DNA of 64,000 nt from Paraburkholderia kururiensis JCM 10599 = LMG 19447 (GCF_003986935.1 NZ_RJZE01000001.1:422215-486214), one strand, 5' to 3'; positions 1 through 7,952 are shown, counted from the stretch's first letter. Made by a program: numbers and translations. The notes: a model not told the origin generated them from the sequence alone.

Positions 1-48
1 GCATTTGCCGCGCCACGCCTACGATCCATCAGCCGACAGGAGTGCCCC

Positions 49-297
49 ATGCTGCCACCCAGGAACCGGACGGTGACCGCGCAATTCGACAACGTGGAGA
101 TGTGTGCCGAGTACAGCGAAGAGACGGGACGCCTGCGCATCCTGCGCGACGGCGCGTTGCTTCACGAATGGTTTCCGCCCAACTCGTGGTTCGCGATTGC
201 ATCGGTGGCCGGCGCGCGCAACTGGGGAACGCAGCCCGATGAAAGCGAATTGCGCGCGTTGCTCGACAGCGAGGTATCGGCGTTGCGTATGGAGTGA
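49..297 (+). CDS. Small protein of unknown function (82 aa)
   Basis: An 82-codon ORF begins at an ATG preceded by AGGAG six bases upstream, a good ribosome-binding site. The product is acidic, has no signal peptide or membrane segment, and carries a central Trp/Phe-rich patch (HEWFPPNSWFAIASV, about residues 41-55). I do not recognise a family. It is followed by the terminator of the convergent flagellin gene. It could be the last gene of a unit that begins left of the window. Confidence 0.6.
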   Translation: MLPPRNRTVTAQFDNVEMCAEYSEETGRLRILRDGALLHEWFPPNSWFAIASVAGARNWGTQPDESELRALLDSEVSALRME

Positions 298-357
298 AGC
301 CGAGGCGCGACGCATACGTTCGCTTCACGCGAGACATCATCGAAGCGCGCTCCCATG

Positions 358-389
358 AAAAAAGGTGGGCGGCTTTCACCGTCCACCTT
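358..389 (-). terminator. Rho-independent terminator of flagellin gene
   Basis: Read on the minus strand, AAGGTGG-A-CGG pairs with CCG-C-CCACCTT across a short loop and is followed by a run of six T. It lies about 85 bases downstream of the flagellin stop codon. Confidence 0.85.
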
Positions 390-472
390 CGACAGCACGC
401 CGGCCACCCAGGGCGGCCCCACGCGCTGAATATCGCGCGACGCAAGCAATAAGCGCGTCGCGCGTTCGATGC

Positions 473-1291
473 TTACTGCAGGAGCTTCAGCACTTGCTGC
501 GGCAGCGAGTTCGCTTGCGCGAGCACCGAGATACCGGCTTGCTGCAGCACTTGTGCCTTCGAGAGGTTCGCCGTTTCCGAAGCGAAGTCCGCATCGACGA
601 TCTGCGACTTGGCAGCGCTCAGGTTGGTCGATTCCGTCTGCGTGTTGCTGATAGCGGACTGGAACGTGTTCTGCGTTGCACCCAGCGTTGCCTGGAAGTT
701 GTTGACTTGCGAGAGGGCTGCGTCGATTGCGGTGATCGCGTTCTGTGCACCCGACGTGGTCGAGATGTCGATGCCCGAAACGCCGAGGCCCGACGCATTC
801 CACGTGGTCGAACCGAAGTTCGCCGTGATGGTCTGGTTGGCCGATGCGCCGATCTGGAAGTCCACGCTGCCGAGGCCACCCAGCACATTCTGACCGTTGA
901 ACGTCGTTTGCGTTTCAACGCGGTTGATTTCCGTCAGACGCGTCGTGACTTCAGTCTGCAGGTTCGCTTGCGCTGCCGAGCCGAGCGAGCCGTCGCCCGA
1001 TTCCACGGCCAGCTGGCGGATACGCTGCAGGTTGGCCACGGTCGACGAGATCGCGCCCGAGGCGGTCTGCACCATCGAAATGCCGTTGTTCGCGTTCATC
1101 ACGCCTTGATTCAGTGCGTTGATGGCGGCGGTCTGGCTGGTCGCGATCGCGAGGCCGGCGGCGTCGTCAGCGGCGGTGTTCACGCGCTTGCCCGACGACA
1201 GACGGTTGATGGCCTGCGACAGGGCGCTTTGCGAGCCGGACAGGTTCGTCTGCGTCGTCAGCGACAGGATGTTGGTATTGATATTAAGCAT
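473..1291 (-). CDS. fliC: Flagellin (flagellar filament protein), short form
   Basis: A 272-residue flagellin. The N-terminal D0/D1 helix carries the family signature (MLNINTNILSLTTQTNLSGS, then INRLSSGKRVNTAADDAAGLAIA), and the C-terminal D1/D0 helix ends in LPQQVLKLLQ. The middle is short, so the D2/D3 surface domains are largely absent and the filament should be thin-walled and plain. It is secreted through the flagellar type III apparatus and polymerises outside the cell. The start has GAGGGG just upstream. A sigma-28 promoter and an intrinsic terminator bracket the gene, so it is a monocistronic late-class flagellar transcript. No other flagellar structural gene is in the window. Confidence 0.95.
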   Translation of the reverse strand: MLNINTNILSLTTQTNLSGSQSALSQAINRLSSGKRVNTAADDAAGLAIATSQTAAINALNQGVMNANNGISMVQTASGAISSTVANLQRIRQLAVESGDGSLGSAAQANLQTEVTTRLTEINRVETQTTFNGQNVLGGLGSVDFQIGASANQTITANFGSTTWNASGLGVSGIDISTTSGAQNAITAIDAALSQVNNFQATLGATQNTFQSAISNTQTESTNLSAAKSQIVDADFASETANLSKAQVLQQAGISVLAQANSLPQQVLKLLQ

Positions 1292-1385
1292 GAATCCCCT
1301 CGATTGGAGTGCGGATGTGCGTTTGATAACGAGTTAGGTTGCCGGCGATGTACTTGTCGGTCCGTGGACCAGCAACCTGTCCGTG

Positions 1386-1412
1386 TTATCGGCTCCGGAT
1401 CGAACAACTTGA
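1386..1412 (-). promoter_or_regulatory. Sigma-28 (FliA) promoter of flagellin
   Basis: On the minus strand TCAAGTTG-N11-GCCGATAA matches the FliA consensus TAAAGTTT-N11-GCCGATAA, with a perfect -10 element. It lies about 95 bp upstream of the flagellin ATG. Confidence 0.9.
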
Positions 1413-1466
1413 GAGGGGATTGTTCGTGGGACTGCGAAGTATTCTGCGAGCTCAGACACGAGGCCC

Positions 1467-1493
1467 AAAAAAATACCGGCCAGGTGGCCGGTA
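1467..1493 (-). terminator. Rho-independent terminator
   Basis: An 8-bp GC-rich stem (TACCGGCC/GGCCGGTA) with a 4-base loop and a 3' run of seven T on the minus strand. It serves the candidate small RNA and/or the NRAMP transcript. Confidence 0.85.
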
Positions 1494-1551
1494 CAAAATC
1501 CTCGTACTACATCCGAGCACCGTACGCCCTGTCGCAGGAATCGCGCGGTGT
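1467..1551 (-). ncRNA. Candidate small RNA (about 85 nt) ending in an intrinsic terminator
   Basis: On the minus strand a sigma-70-like promoter (TTGTCG at 1587-1582, 18-bp spacer, CATAAT at 1563-1558) would start transcription near 1551. Transcription would run about 60 nt into a hairpin, TACCGGCC-ACCT-GGCCGGTA, followed by seven T. No ORF with a ribosome-binding site lies inside. The alternative is that the hairpin is simply the distant terminator of the NRAMP gene, whose stop is 250 bp upstream; both roles are possible. Confidence 0.5.
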
Positions 1552-1742
1552 GCAAGCATTATGCGTGCTTGGAGCAGGGTTCGACAAGCGGAACATACCC
1601 TGCTTAGTGCAAGTGCTTACGCTCTCTTCCTCGGTGTTCCACGAACTTTTCGCGCTTTTCCGATGCGCGCGCTGCCGTTCTTAAGCATCCCTTAAGCTGC
1701 GTTCTGCTACGGGCGTGCTCTGTGTCGTTCGTATGACCTTTG

Positions 1743-3410
1743 TTATTTGAGCAACATCATCTGCACGATCTTCACGACCACGAGCCCTACGGCAATCATG
1801 AGGTAGCCGCGCAGCACGGCCATCCATACGCGGCTTGCAAGCGTCACGCTGGGCGGCGGCAATTCGTGAAGCGGCGGCATGCGCCAGGTGTCGCGAGACG
1901 ATTGCTCGTGCGCCGTAGCGCTCGCCGTTGCCGTGTCCAGCGCTTCACGACGAACGTAGCGCAACCCGACCGTCGCGATACCGCCCACCACTGCGAGCAG
2001 TGTGCCGCCTGCGAGCACGGCGATGATCGTGTGACCACTGATGTCCGGATACATCACCGATGCCGTGAGGATGACTGACAACATCACGAGCACCCAGATG
2101 ACGGCCGCGGTGAAGACATTCAGCTTCATCGTGTTCGCCCACGGTCCGAGTACGGCCTTGTCGTTGCATAGCAGAAGCAGGAACACCGTGGCGCTGGGCA
2201 GCAGCACGCCAGCCAGCGTTTGCACGGCTTCCGTGAGCAGACCGAGCGGACTGCCGGGAATCAGCACGAGCGCCGCAGCGGCGGCAACGATGCCGAAATA
2301 GACGAGATAGAAGCCTTTCGCGTCCGACACGCCGCGATGCAGCGAGTGGCGAATCTTGAACACGTCACCGATCGCATAGGCCGTGGAGAGCGATACGGCT
2401 GCGGCGCCGATGATGGCGGCATCGAACAGCGCGATGGCGAACAACACGGCTGGCGTGCGGCCCGCGTACTTTTCGAGACTCGCGATCACGCCGCCTGCGT
2501 CCGTGAAGTTGCCCGCTTCGGGCTTGCCTGCGTAGAGTGCCGCGCAGAAGGCCATCATCGCCACGGCGCCGATCAGTACGAACGCAATGCCGATCCAGAG
2601 ATCGATCTTCTCGTACTTCATGAAACGCGGCGTGATGCGCTTGTCGATCACGTAGCTCTGCTGGAAGAACAACTGCCACGGCGCCACGGTCGTGCCCACG
2701 ATGCCGATCACGAGCAGCATCACGTCCGCGAGCTTGCCGTGCGAGGGCCAGCCGGGCACGAGGAAATCGTGCGTCATCTGGCTCACGGGCGGATGAATGG
2801 TCACGAGCACCGGCACGAGCAACAGGCTCAATGCGCACAGGAACACCGCAAAACGCTCGAAGCGCTGAAAATTTCCGGTACTGACGGCGGCCATGGTGAG
2901 CGCCGCCGCGATGCAGACACCCGCAACCTTCGACACGCCGAAGAAGTCGAGCACGAACGTCATGCCGATGAATTCCGTGACGATGGTGAGTGCGTTCAGC
3001 AAGAACAGATCGATCACGCTGAAGGCGCCCCAGAACTTGCCGAAGCGTTCGAAGATGAGGCGCGCGTGGCCCACGCCTGTCACTGCGCCGAGGCGCAATA
3101 CCATCTCCTGGTTGACGAACAGTACCGGCACGAGCAGCAGCATCGTCCATAGCAAGGAGGTGCCGTAGTTCTGCCCCGCCTGCGTGTAAGTGCCGAATGC
3201 GCCTGCATCGTTGTCGCCTACCATCACGATGAGGCCGGGACCCAGAATGGCGAGCAGCGTGCGCAGCCGGGCACCCCAATGCGTGCGCGGCGCAGTGTCA
3301 TGGTGAGCGATGGTGCCGAGTGCGCCCTTGATGTCGCCCAGGTGGGCATCGTCCAGAACGGCGCTTCGCTGAAGGCTGCGTGGTGGTGAAACATTCGCTG
3401 GCGTGGACAT
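1743..3410 (-). CDS. NRAMP-family divalent metal transporter, divergent subtype
   Basis: A 555-residue polytopic inner-membrane protein of the Nramp/MntH superfamily. Recognisable landmarks are LGPGLIVMVG...AFGTYTQAG (TM1), TEFIG (TM3) and VGTTVAPWQLFFQQS (TM6). In MntH the metal is held by the Asp and Asn of DPGN, the Met of MPH and a nearby His. Here TM1 reads DAGA (residues 68-71; Asp kept, Asn lost) and TM6 reads APWQ (243-246; Met and His lost). Loss of the TM6 Met is a mark of the NRAMP-related Mg2+ transporters, so the substrate may be Mg2+ or another hard cation rather than Mn2+; that is inference. It has a long cytoplasmic N-terminus (about 50 residues). It lies downstream of a conserved leader and two small ORFs on the same strand. 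Confidence 0.88.
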   Translation of the reverse strand: MSTPANVSPPRSLQRSAVLDDAHLGDIKGALGTIAHHDTAPRTHWGARLRTLLAILGPGLIVMVGDNDAGAFGTYTQAGQNYGTSLLWTMLLLVPVLFVNQEMVLRLGAVTGVGHARLIFERFGKFWGAFSVIDLFLLNALTIVTEFIGMTFVLDFFGVSKVAGVCIAAALTMAAVSTGNFQRFERFAVFLCALSLLLVPVLVTIHPPVSQMTHDFLVPGWPSHGKLADVMLLVIGIVGTTVAPWQLFFQQSYVIDKRITPRFMKYEKIDLWIGIAFVLIGAVAMMAFCAALYAGKPEAGNFTDAGGVIASLEKYAGRTPAVLFAIALFDAAIIGAAAVSLSTAYAIGDVFKIRHSLHRGVSDAKGFYLVYFGIVAAAAALVLIPGSPLGLLTEAVQTLAGVLLPSATVFLLLLCNDKAVLGPWANTMKLNVFTAAVIWVLVMLSVILTASVMYPDISGHTIIAVLAGGTLLAVVGGIATVGLRYVRREALDTATASATAHEQSSRDTWRMPPLHELPPPSVTLASRVWMAVLRGYLMIAVGLVVVKIVQMMLLK

Positions 3411-3468
3411 TGGTTTTTCTCCCCGAGTAGCGGTTTGTCGAATGAGATGAATGTGCGCTTGCCGCGCG

Positions 3469-3621
3469 TTAGGCGACGCGGTTCACGAGGCTGCGCCAGA
3501 GCCGTAGCCAGAGCCGTGCAAGCAGCCGCGATTCACGGGGTTGCAGCGAAAGCAGGGTGTCGTAGTGCGCGTGCGATTCGCGCACGCGCGGCAGTTGGGA
3601 GACGAGCAGGCCGAAGTTCAT
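3469..3621 (-). CDS. Small Arg/Leu-rich protein (50 aa) upstream of the NRAMP gene
   Basis: A 50-codon ORF, ATG at 3621, with GGAGAAAC four bases before the start. It begins MNFGLLVSQLPRVRESHAHY and ends in a basic amphipathic stretch (RLLARLWLRLWRSLVNRVA) that could lie along a membrane. The stop is 58 bp before the NRAMP start, on the same strand. It is unrelated by eye to Escherichia coli MntS. It may be a regulator or accessory subunit of the transporter, or a leader peptide. No homologue is known to me. Confidence 0.5.
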   Translation of the reverse strand: MNFGLLVSQLPRVRESHAHYDTLLSLQPRESRLLARLWLRLWRSLVNRVA

Positions 3622-3707
3622 GATGTTTCTCCGTGCGTCTTAGGGGACGCATTGGGCGGAAAGCCAGCAGACGGAGAAAGGCGCTTTGCGCGCGCAGTGA
3701 AGGGCGT

Positions 3708-3797
3708 CTACTCGCTTTCCTCAGCTAAACAGGAAAGCGCCCATAGCGGGCATGTGGGGCAATTCGGGCATAAGGGTTCAGGGTCGCTGTCGGACAT
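3708..3797 (-). CDS. Candidate cysteine-rich leader peptide (29 aa)
   Basis: ATG at 3797 is preceded by AAAGGAG at a 6-7 base spacing. The predicted peptide is acidic at both ends with a core LCPNCPTCPLWALSC, that is CxxCxxC plus a fourth Cys. Its last codons form an 8-bp hairpin in the mRNA (CGCTTTCC/GGAAAGCG, arms 3713-3720 and 3732-3739). It sits between the conserved leader and the 50-codon ORF on the NRAMP transcript. The Cys spacing would suit a soft metal or redox sensing, but this is inference from a very short ORF. Confidence 0.35.
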   Translation of the reverse strand: MSDSDPEPLCPNCPTCPLWALSCLAEESE

Positions 3798-3984
3798 TCC
3801 GGCTCCTTTATCACTGCGTCTTTCACGCTGGTTCAAACCGCCCGCGACGGACGCATTGGTTCACGCTCGCGCCTGCCGCCCGATATGCAGTGAGGCGGCA
3901 AGGCACGTACGAACGGCACCCCCGGCGCGAGCCGCGGGTGCAACTGCCATGCGAATGCGCGCAACGAGCAGACGCAGGTTGCGG

Positions 3985-4162
3985 CGCGCCACATGGCGCG
4001 AACAAGGGTGCACGAAGGAAGAGACTGCGACGCGCACCGTCTGCCTGCTGGCAAGACGGCGGCTTGAAGAAGAGAGCGCGGACGTCCTGCCGGTCAGGCA
4101 GTGAATCTGTTCGAAGATCGACTACTGCAGGTATCCAAGGCATTCGCCCCGCTTGTGAAGAT
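3985..4162 (-). ncRNA. Conserved structured leader RNA, copy 1 (NRAMP operon)
   Basis: About 178 nt that is alignable almost end to end, in inverted orientation, with 63242-63420. Conserved blocks include ATGCCTTGGA, TCGATCTTCGAAC, GCCTGACCGGCA, GACGTCCGCGC and CAGGCAGACGGTGCGCGTCG. Foldable parts are a CCGTC(T)TGCC-AGCA-GGCAGACGG hairpin enclosed by GAC(GTCC)GCGC/GCGCGTC, a CTGCC/GGCAG hairpin, a TCGA/TCGA hairpin, and a terminal GCGCC/GGCGC hairpin. It begins a few bases after a sigma-70 promoter and precedes the transporter ORFs. It is best explained as a cis-regulatory RNA. Confidence 0.6.
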
Positions 4163-4168
4163 GCTCGA

Positions 4169-4198
4169 ATTTTAGGCGCCCGCCGAATAACAAGTCAA
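4169..4198 (-). promoter_or_regulatory. Sigma-70 promoter of the NRAMP leader
   Basis: On the minus strand TTGACT (4198-4193), an 18-bp spacer, then TAAAAT (4174-4169). The element and spacer length are the same as at the second leader copy (63206-63235). Confidence 0.75.
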
Positions 4199-4346
4199 CG
4201 ACTTCGATAAGCAGAACAAAGGTATCTTGCCGGCTCTGTTTCTCGCGTCACACATGGCGCCGGGCACGTTCGAGCGCGAAAGCAAAATGAAATGAGTGCG
4301 ATCAGGTGAATAATTCACGCCGCCGTGCGTTTACGTCATTTTTGCT

Positions 4347-4376
4347 TGCTGTCCCGTTCGCGCCCCGCATACAATC
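4347..4376 (+). promoter_or_regulatory. Probable sigma-70 promoter for the CxxC ORF and porin
   Basis: TTGCTG, an 18-bp spacer and TACAAT, ending 30 bp before the GTG of the 21-codon ORF at 4407. Confidence 0.5.
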
Positions 4377-4406
4377 CGGCCCGTTTTCAACGGAAAGGAA
4401 GTCCTC

Positions 4407-4472
4407 GTGAACGCAGGCTCCTGTAGTGGATGTTCCTTGTCGGCTGAGGCCGGCGGCATGACCGCGAAATAG
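4407..4472 (+). CDS. Candidate 21-aa upstream ORF with CxxC motif
   Basis: A GTG-started ORF of 21 codons, MNAGSCSGCSLSAEAGGMTAK, with GGAAAGGAA upstream. It lies between a good promoter and the OprB-type porin, 170 bp before the porin start and on the same strand. The CSGC pair could bind a thiophilic metal such as copper. In other Burkholderiales, translation of Cys-containing upstream ORFs is known to control membrane-protein genes, so a regulatory leader peptide is plausible. Coding is not proven. Confidence 0.35.
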   Translation: MNAGSCSGCSLSAEAGGMTAK

Positions 4473-4642
4473 CGGGCAGGGTTTCTCTTTTGCCGCTAGC
4501 TCGCCGCAGTCGGGTTAGCGCGCTTCATCACGGCGCTCTCGCGCTCGTCTCACAAGCCGCTGCTGTTTTCATGGCCGCGCCATACGCAACGTGTCTGATC
4601 GAAACCTGCCGGGTTGCCGGCGGATAACCTTGCCATCACACC

Positions 4643-6154
4643 ATGAAGAACAAACTCAAGACGAGCCTGCTGCGTGCGGGCGCTCCCGCGAGCCTGAGCG
4701 TGCTGCTGTGCGCGGGTCTCGTGCCCAGCGCATGGGCCGACGACAACAACGGCGCTGCCGCAGCGGCGTCGGGTTCCACCGCGGCTGGCGCGCCTGCACA
4801 GCCCGCCACGTCGGCCGGCGGCACAACAGCGGGCTCGGAACAAGCCGCAGCCGCGCCCACCGGGCTGTGGGACCGCTCGAACCTCTTTGGCGACATGGGC
4901 GGTCTGCGTCCGTGGCTCGGTAATTACGGCATCACGCTCGGGCTGCAGGAAACGAGCGAGTACCTGAACAACCTCTCCGGCGGCGTGAAACGCGGCGGCG
5001 CCTACCAGGGCGTAACGCAGTTCAGCCTCGGGCTGGATACGCAGAAGGCCTTCGGATTGCCGGGCGGCACCTTCAACGTGTCCGCGTTCCAGATTCACGG
5101 CACCAACCTCACGTCGCGCAATCTGCAGACGCTGCAGAGCGCGACGGGCATCGAAGCGGATGCCACCACGCGGCTTTGGGAACTCTGGTATCAGCAATCG
5201 CTGCTGGGCGGGAAGGTGGACGTGAAGGTGGGGCAGCAGAGTCTCGACCAGGAGTTCATGTCCACGCAGTACGGCAACACCTTCATGAACGCCACGTTCG
5301 GCTGGCCCGTGCTGCCGTCCAGCGACATGCCCGCGGGCGGGCCGGCCTATCCGCTCTCGTCGCTCGGTGTTCGCGTGCGTGCGGCCGTGTCGGATTCCGT
5401 GACGGTGCTCGCGGGCGTGTTCGACGGCAATCCGGCGGGCGACGGCACCGGCGACGCCCAGAAGCTCAACGCGCATGGCACCAACTTCAACCTGCACAAC
5501 GGCGCGCTCTTCATCGGCGAGGTGCAGTACGCGATCAACCAGCCGTCGTCGGATGCTTCCGCGCCGCAGCCCGCCGGCCTGCCGGGCACCTACAAGCTCG
5601 GCTTCTGGTACAACACGCAGCGTTTCGACGATCAGCGGTTCGACAACACCGGCCTTTCGCTCGCCAACCCGGCGAGCACGGGCACACCGGCGTCGCATCG
5701 CGGCGACTACAGCTTTTACGCCGTCGCGGACCAGATGGTGTGGCGCGCAGGGCCCGACAGCCCGCGGTCGATCGGTGTATTCGCGCGGCTCATGGGTGCG
5801 CCCGGCGACCGCAATCTCGTCGACTTCGGCATGAACGCGGGTGTCACGCTGAAGGCGCCGTTCAAAGGACGCGACAACGACATGGCAGGTCTCGCCGTGG
5901 GCTACGCGCACATCGGTTCGCATGCGCGGGGCGAGGCAAGCGACGCCGCCGCCTTCACGCCCGGCACGCCTTCGCGCAGTGCCGAAACGGTGGTCGAGGC
6001 GACGTACCAGTATCAGATCGCGCCTTGGTGGCAAGTGCAGGCCGACTTCCAGTATGTGTTCCGACCCTCGGGCGGCATTTCGAATCCGCAAAACACGGCG
6101 GAGCGCATCGGCAACGAAGCCATCGTCGGTTTGCGCACCACGGTCGCGTTCTGA
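4643..6154 (+). CDS. Carbohydrate-selective porin, OprB family
   Basis: A 503-residue outer-membrane protein with a Sec signal peptide ending near VPSAWA-DD, then a low-complexity Ala/Gly/Ser linker to about residue 73. The barrel follows (GLWDRSNLFGDMGGLRPWLGNYGITLGLQETSEYL) and ends in the C-terminal Phe (LRTTVAF) needed for barrel insertion. The family forms substrate-selective channels for sugars or small solutes. There is no sugar catabolic gene beside it. Its only neighbours on the same strand are the CxxC upstream ORF and its promoter, so it is probably transcribed alone. The start is the first ATG giving a complete signal peptide. Confidence 0.88.
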   Translation: MKNKLKTSLLRAGAPASLSVLLCAGLVPSAWADDNNGAAAAASGSTAAGAPAQPATSAGGTTAGSEQAAAAPTGLWDRSNLFGDMGGLRPWLGNYGITLGLQETSEYLNNLSGGVKRGGAYQGVTQFSLGLDTQKAFGLPGGTFNVSAFQIHGTNLTSRNLQTLQSATGIEADATTRLWELWYQQSLLGGKVDVKVGQQSLDQEFMSTQYGNTFMNATFGWPVLPSSDMPAGGPAYPLSSLGVRVRAAVSDSVTVLAGVFDGNPAGDGTGDAQKLNAHGTNFNLHNGALFIGEVQYAINQPSSDASAPQPAGLPGTYKLGFWYNTQRFDDQRFDNTGLSLANPASTGTPASHRGDYSFYAVADQMVWRAGPDSPRSIGVFARLMGAPGDRNLVDFGMNAGVTLKAPFKGRDNDMAGLAVGYAHIGSHARGEASDAAAFTPGTPSRSAETVVEATYQYQIAPWWQVQADFQYVFRPSGGISNPQNTAERIGNEAIVGLRTTVAF

Positions 6155-6389
6155 AGCTCGACGCGTCGCCATACGGGGCCGCACGCCGCGCCACAGCCTG
6201 TCGGGCGGTGTGGCTCAAAGGCAGCACCATCAAGAGATCGATGTTGAAGTCTGCGGCGGGCGCGGTAGCAGTGGCGGCGAAGGTATGCTGCGCCGCTGAC
6301 CTCGCACGAGGCCGCATACAACGCCGCTCAAGGCCGCCCCATGCATCACGTCATTTGTGCAAAGCGCCCCGCAGCGAAGCGTACAAGCC

Positions 6390-7952
6390 TCACGGACCGA
6401 CGACGTTGTCCGCAGCGGCGGACTCTTCGGCGGCGTCGAGCACGTGGAAGCGGAACGTGCCTTTGCCGGCTTCCTTGGCGTGGTAGAGCGCGGCGTCGGC
6501 GCGCTTCATCAGCACTTCCATCGTGTCGTCCGCCGCGGCGAACGATATGCCGATGCTCACGCCGATGCGTGCCAACGTGCCGCTCTGCAGCCTGTACGGC
6601 CCCGAGATCTGCTGGATGATGCGACGCGCCAGCGCCGCGCCGAGCGCGCGTGTGGCGCTCTCGACCACGATCGCGAATTCGTCGCCGCCGAGGCGCGCCA
6701 CGATCTCGCCCTGCCGCAACAGGCGGCGCAACCGCTCGGACACCATTCGCAACACTTCGTCGCCGGCGTGATGGCCGAGCGCGTCGTTGACCTGCTTGAA
6801 GCCGTCCAGGTCGAGGTACATCACGGCCACCGTGACGCCTGGTGGCTGATCGCGCACGCCCAGCAGGCGTTCCAGTTGCTCGCAGAGGTCGCGCCGGTTG
6901 AGCAGGCCGGTCAGCGGATCGTGTGAGGCCCAGTAGAGAATCTGGGCCTGCGCCTCGCGCCGCTGCGTCACGTCTTCGATGATGATCACCGAACTGCCGT
7001 CCGGCACCGGGTTGCGCGTCATCTCGAGCTGGCGGCCGTCGGTGAGTTCGAGGTCGAGCGGACCGGCTTCGCGCGCAAGCCACGCGGTGCAGCGCTTCAC
7101 GAGCTCCTGTCGCAGCGTTTCGCCGAACCTCACGAGGCCCACGTGCCCGATGAACTCGGGCAGTGGCACGTTGAGTTTCAGCGCTTCCACTGTGGCGCCG
7201 AACAGCTCGGCTGTGCGACGGTTGGCGATCACGACGCGATTCGCGTCGTCGAGCGTGCACAGGCCGAGCGGCATGTGAGCGAGCGCCGCGTCGAAGCGTG
7301 CGGCGAGTTCGGCGTGCTTCTGCTCCGCGGTCATCAGCGCCACGAGGCCGGTGTAATGGCGGTGCACCACGGACACCATCGCCGCCAGATAGAGCCCGAG
7401 CGGTGGCACGAGAATCCACCATCCGCCGCGCCAGGCGAGCAGGCCGCCCAGACCGATAGGCAGTGCGCCGAAGCATAGCTGCGTAATGGCAAGGCGCGGG
7501 ACGGCCGCGTTGCGTGACGCGATGCCGCCCAGAATGCCGGCCGTCACCATGATGGCGAGCGTGGCGAGCTGGGCGTCGCCGGACATCACGCACGCCATGG
7601 TTCCCAGTCCGAACGAAATGCACGCCACCAGCCCGGCGGGCGCGTACCAGCGCGCCCACGGGGCTGGGTCCACGACCTCCTTGCGGCTGCACGCAGCGAA
7701 GCAGCGAATGATGGCGAACCGTGCGGCCAGTATCGCGAGGTCGGCGACGATCCAGAGGGCGGCCCACAAGTGATGCAGGCGCGCGAGCGCAACGCACGCG
7801 ACGAACGTGCTTGCAATGCCCGAGAGCAGCAGCGGCTGCGTGTTTTCGAACAACGTGGAGAGCAACGACGCGCGAATCGAGCCGGCGACGGTTGTCTTGC
7901 CGCACGGTGGTGTGGCAAGGATGGAATCGAGTATGGATAGTCCGTCGGACAT
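6390..7952 (-). CDS. Membrane-bound diguanylate cyclase with PAS-like domain
   Basis: A 520-residue protein. An N-terminal membrane region of about six helices (residues 35-200) is followed by a PAS-like sensor (about 215-330) and a GGDEF domain (340-510). The catalytic motif GGDEF is intact (422-426), as is DLDGFKQVNDALGHHAGDEVL. It should make cyclic di-GMP from two GTP at the inner membrane. The usual inhibitory RxxD site five residues before GGDEF reads RQGE, so product inhibition is probably weak. AGGGG precedes the chosen ATG; an unlikely reading frame continues upstream. It has no obvious operon partner. Confidence 0.85.
   Translation of the reverse strand: MSDGLSILDSILATPPCGKTTVAGSIRASLLSTLFENTQPLLLSGIASTFVACVALARLHHLWAALWIVADLAILAARFAIIRCFAACSRKEVVDPAPWARWYAPAGLVACISFGLGTMACVMSGDAQLATLAIMVTAGILGGIASRNAAVPRLAITQLCFGALPIGLGGLLAWRGGWWILVPPLGLYLAAMVSVVHRHYTGLVALMTAEQKHAELAARFDAALAHMPLGLCTLDDANRVVIANRRTAELFGATVEALKLNVPLPEFIGHVGLVRFGETLRQELVKRCTAWLAREAGPLDLELTDGRQLEMTRNPVPDGSSVIIIEDVTQRREAQAQILYWASHDPLTGLLNRRDLCEQLERLLGVRDQPPGVTVAVMYLDLDGFKQVNDALGHHAGDEVLRMVSERLRRLLRQGEIVARLGGDEFAIVVESATRALGAALARRIIQQISGPYRLQSGTLARIGVSIGISFAAADDTMEVLMKRADAALYHAKEAGKGTFRFHVLDAAEESAAADNVVGP

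Noticed and set aside
365..1684. Long plus-strand ORF opposite the flagellin gene
   Set aside because: Arg-rich composition with no family features. It mirrors a clear flagellin gene and its promoter, so it is a GC-bias artefact.
2220..3152. 310-codon plus-strand ORF opposite the NRAMP gene
   Set aside because: His/Arg/Glu-rich antisense frame of a well-supported membrane protein; no ribosome-binding site.
4550..6184. 544-codon minus-strand ORF opposite the OprB porin
   Set aside because: Antisense shadow; Arg-rich and without domain features.
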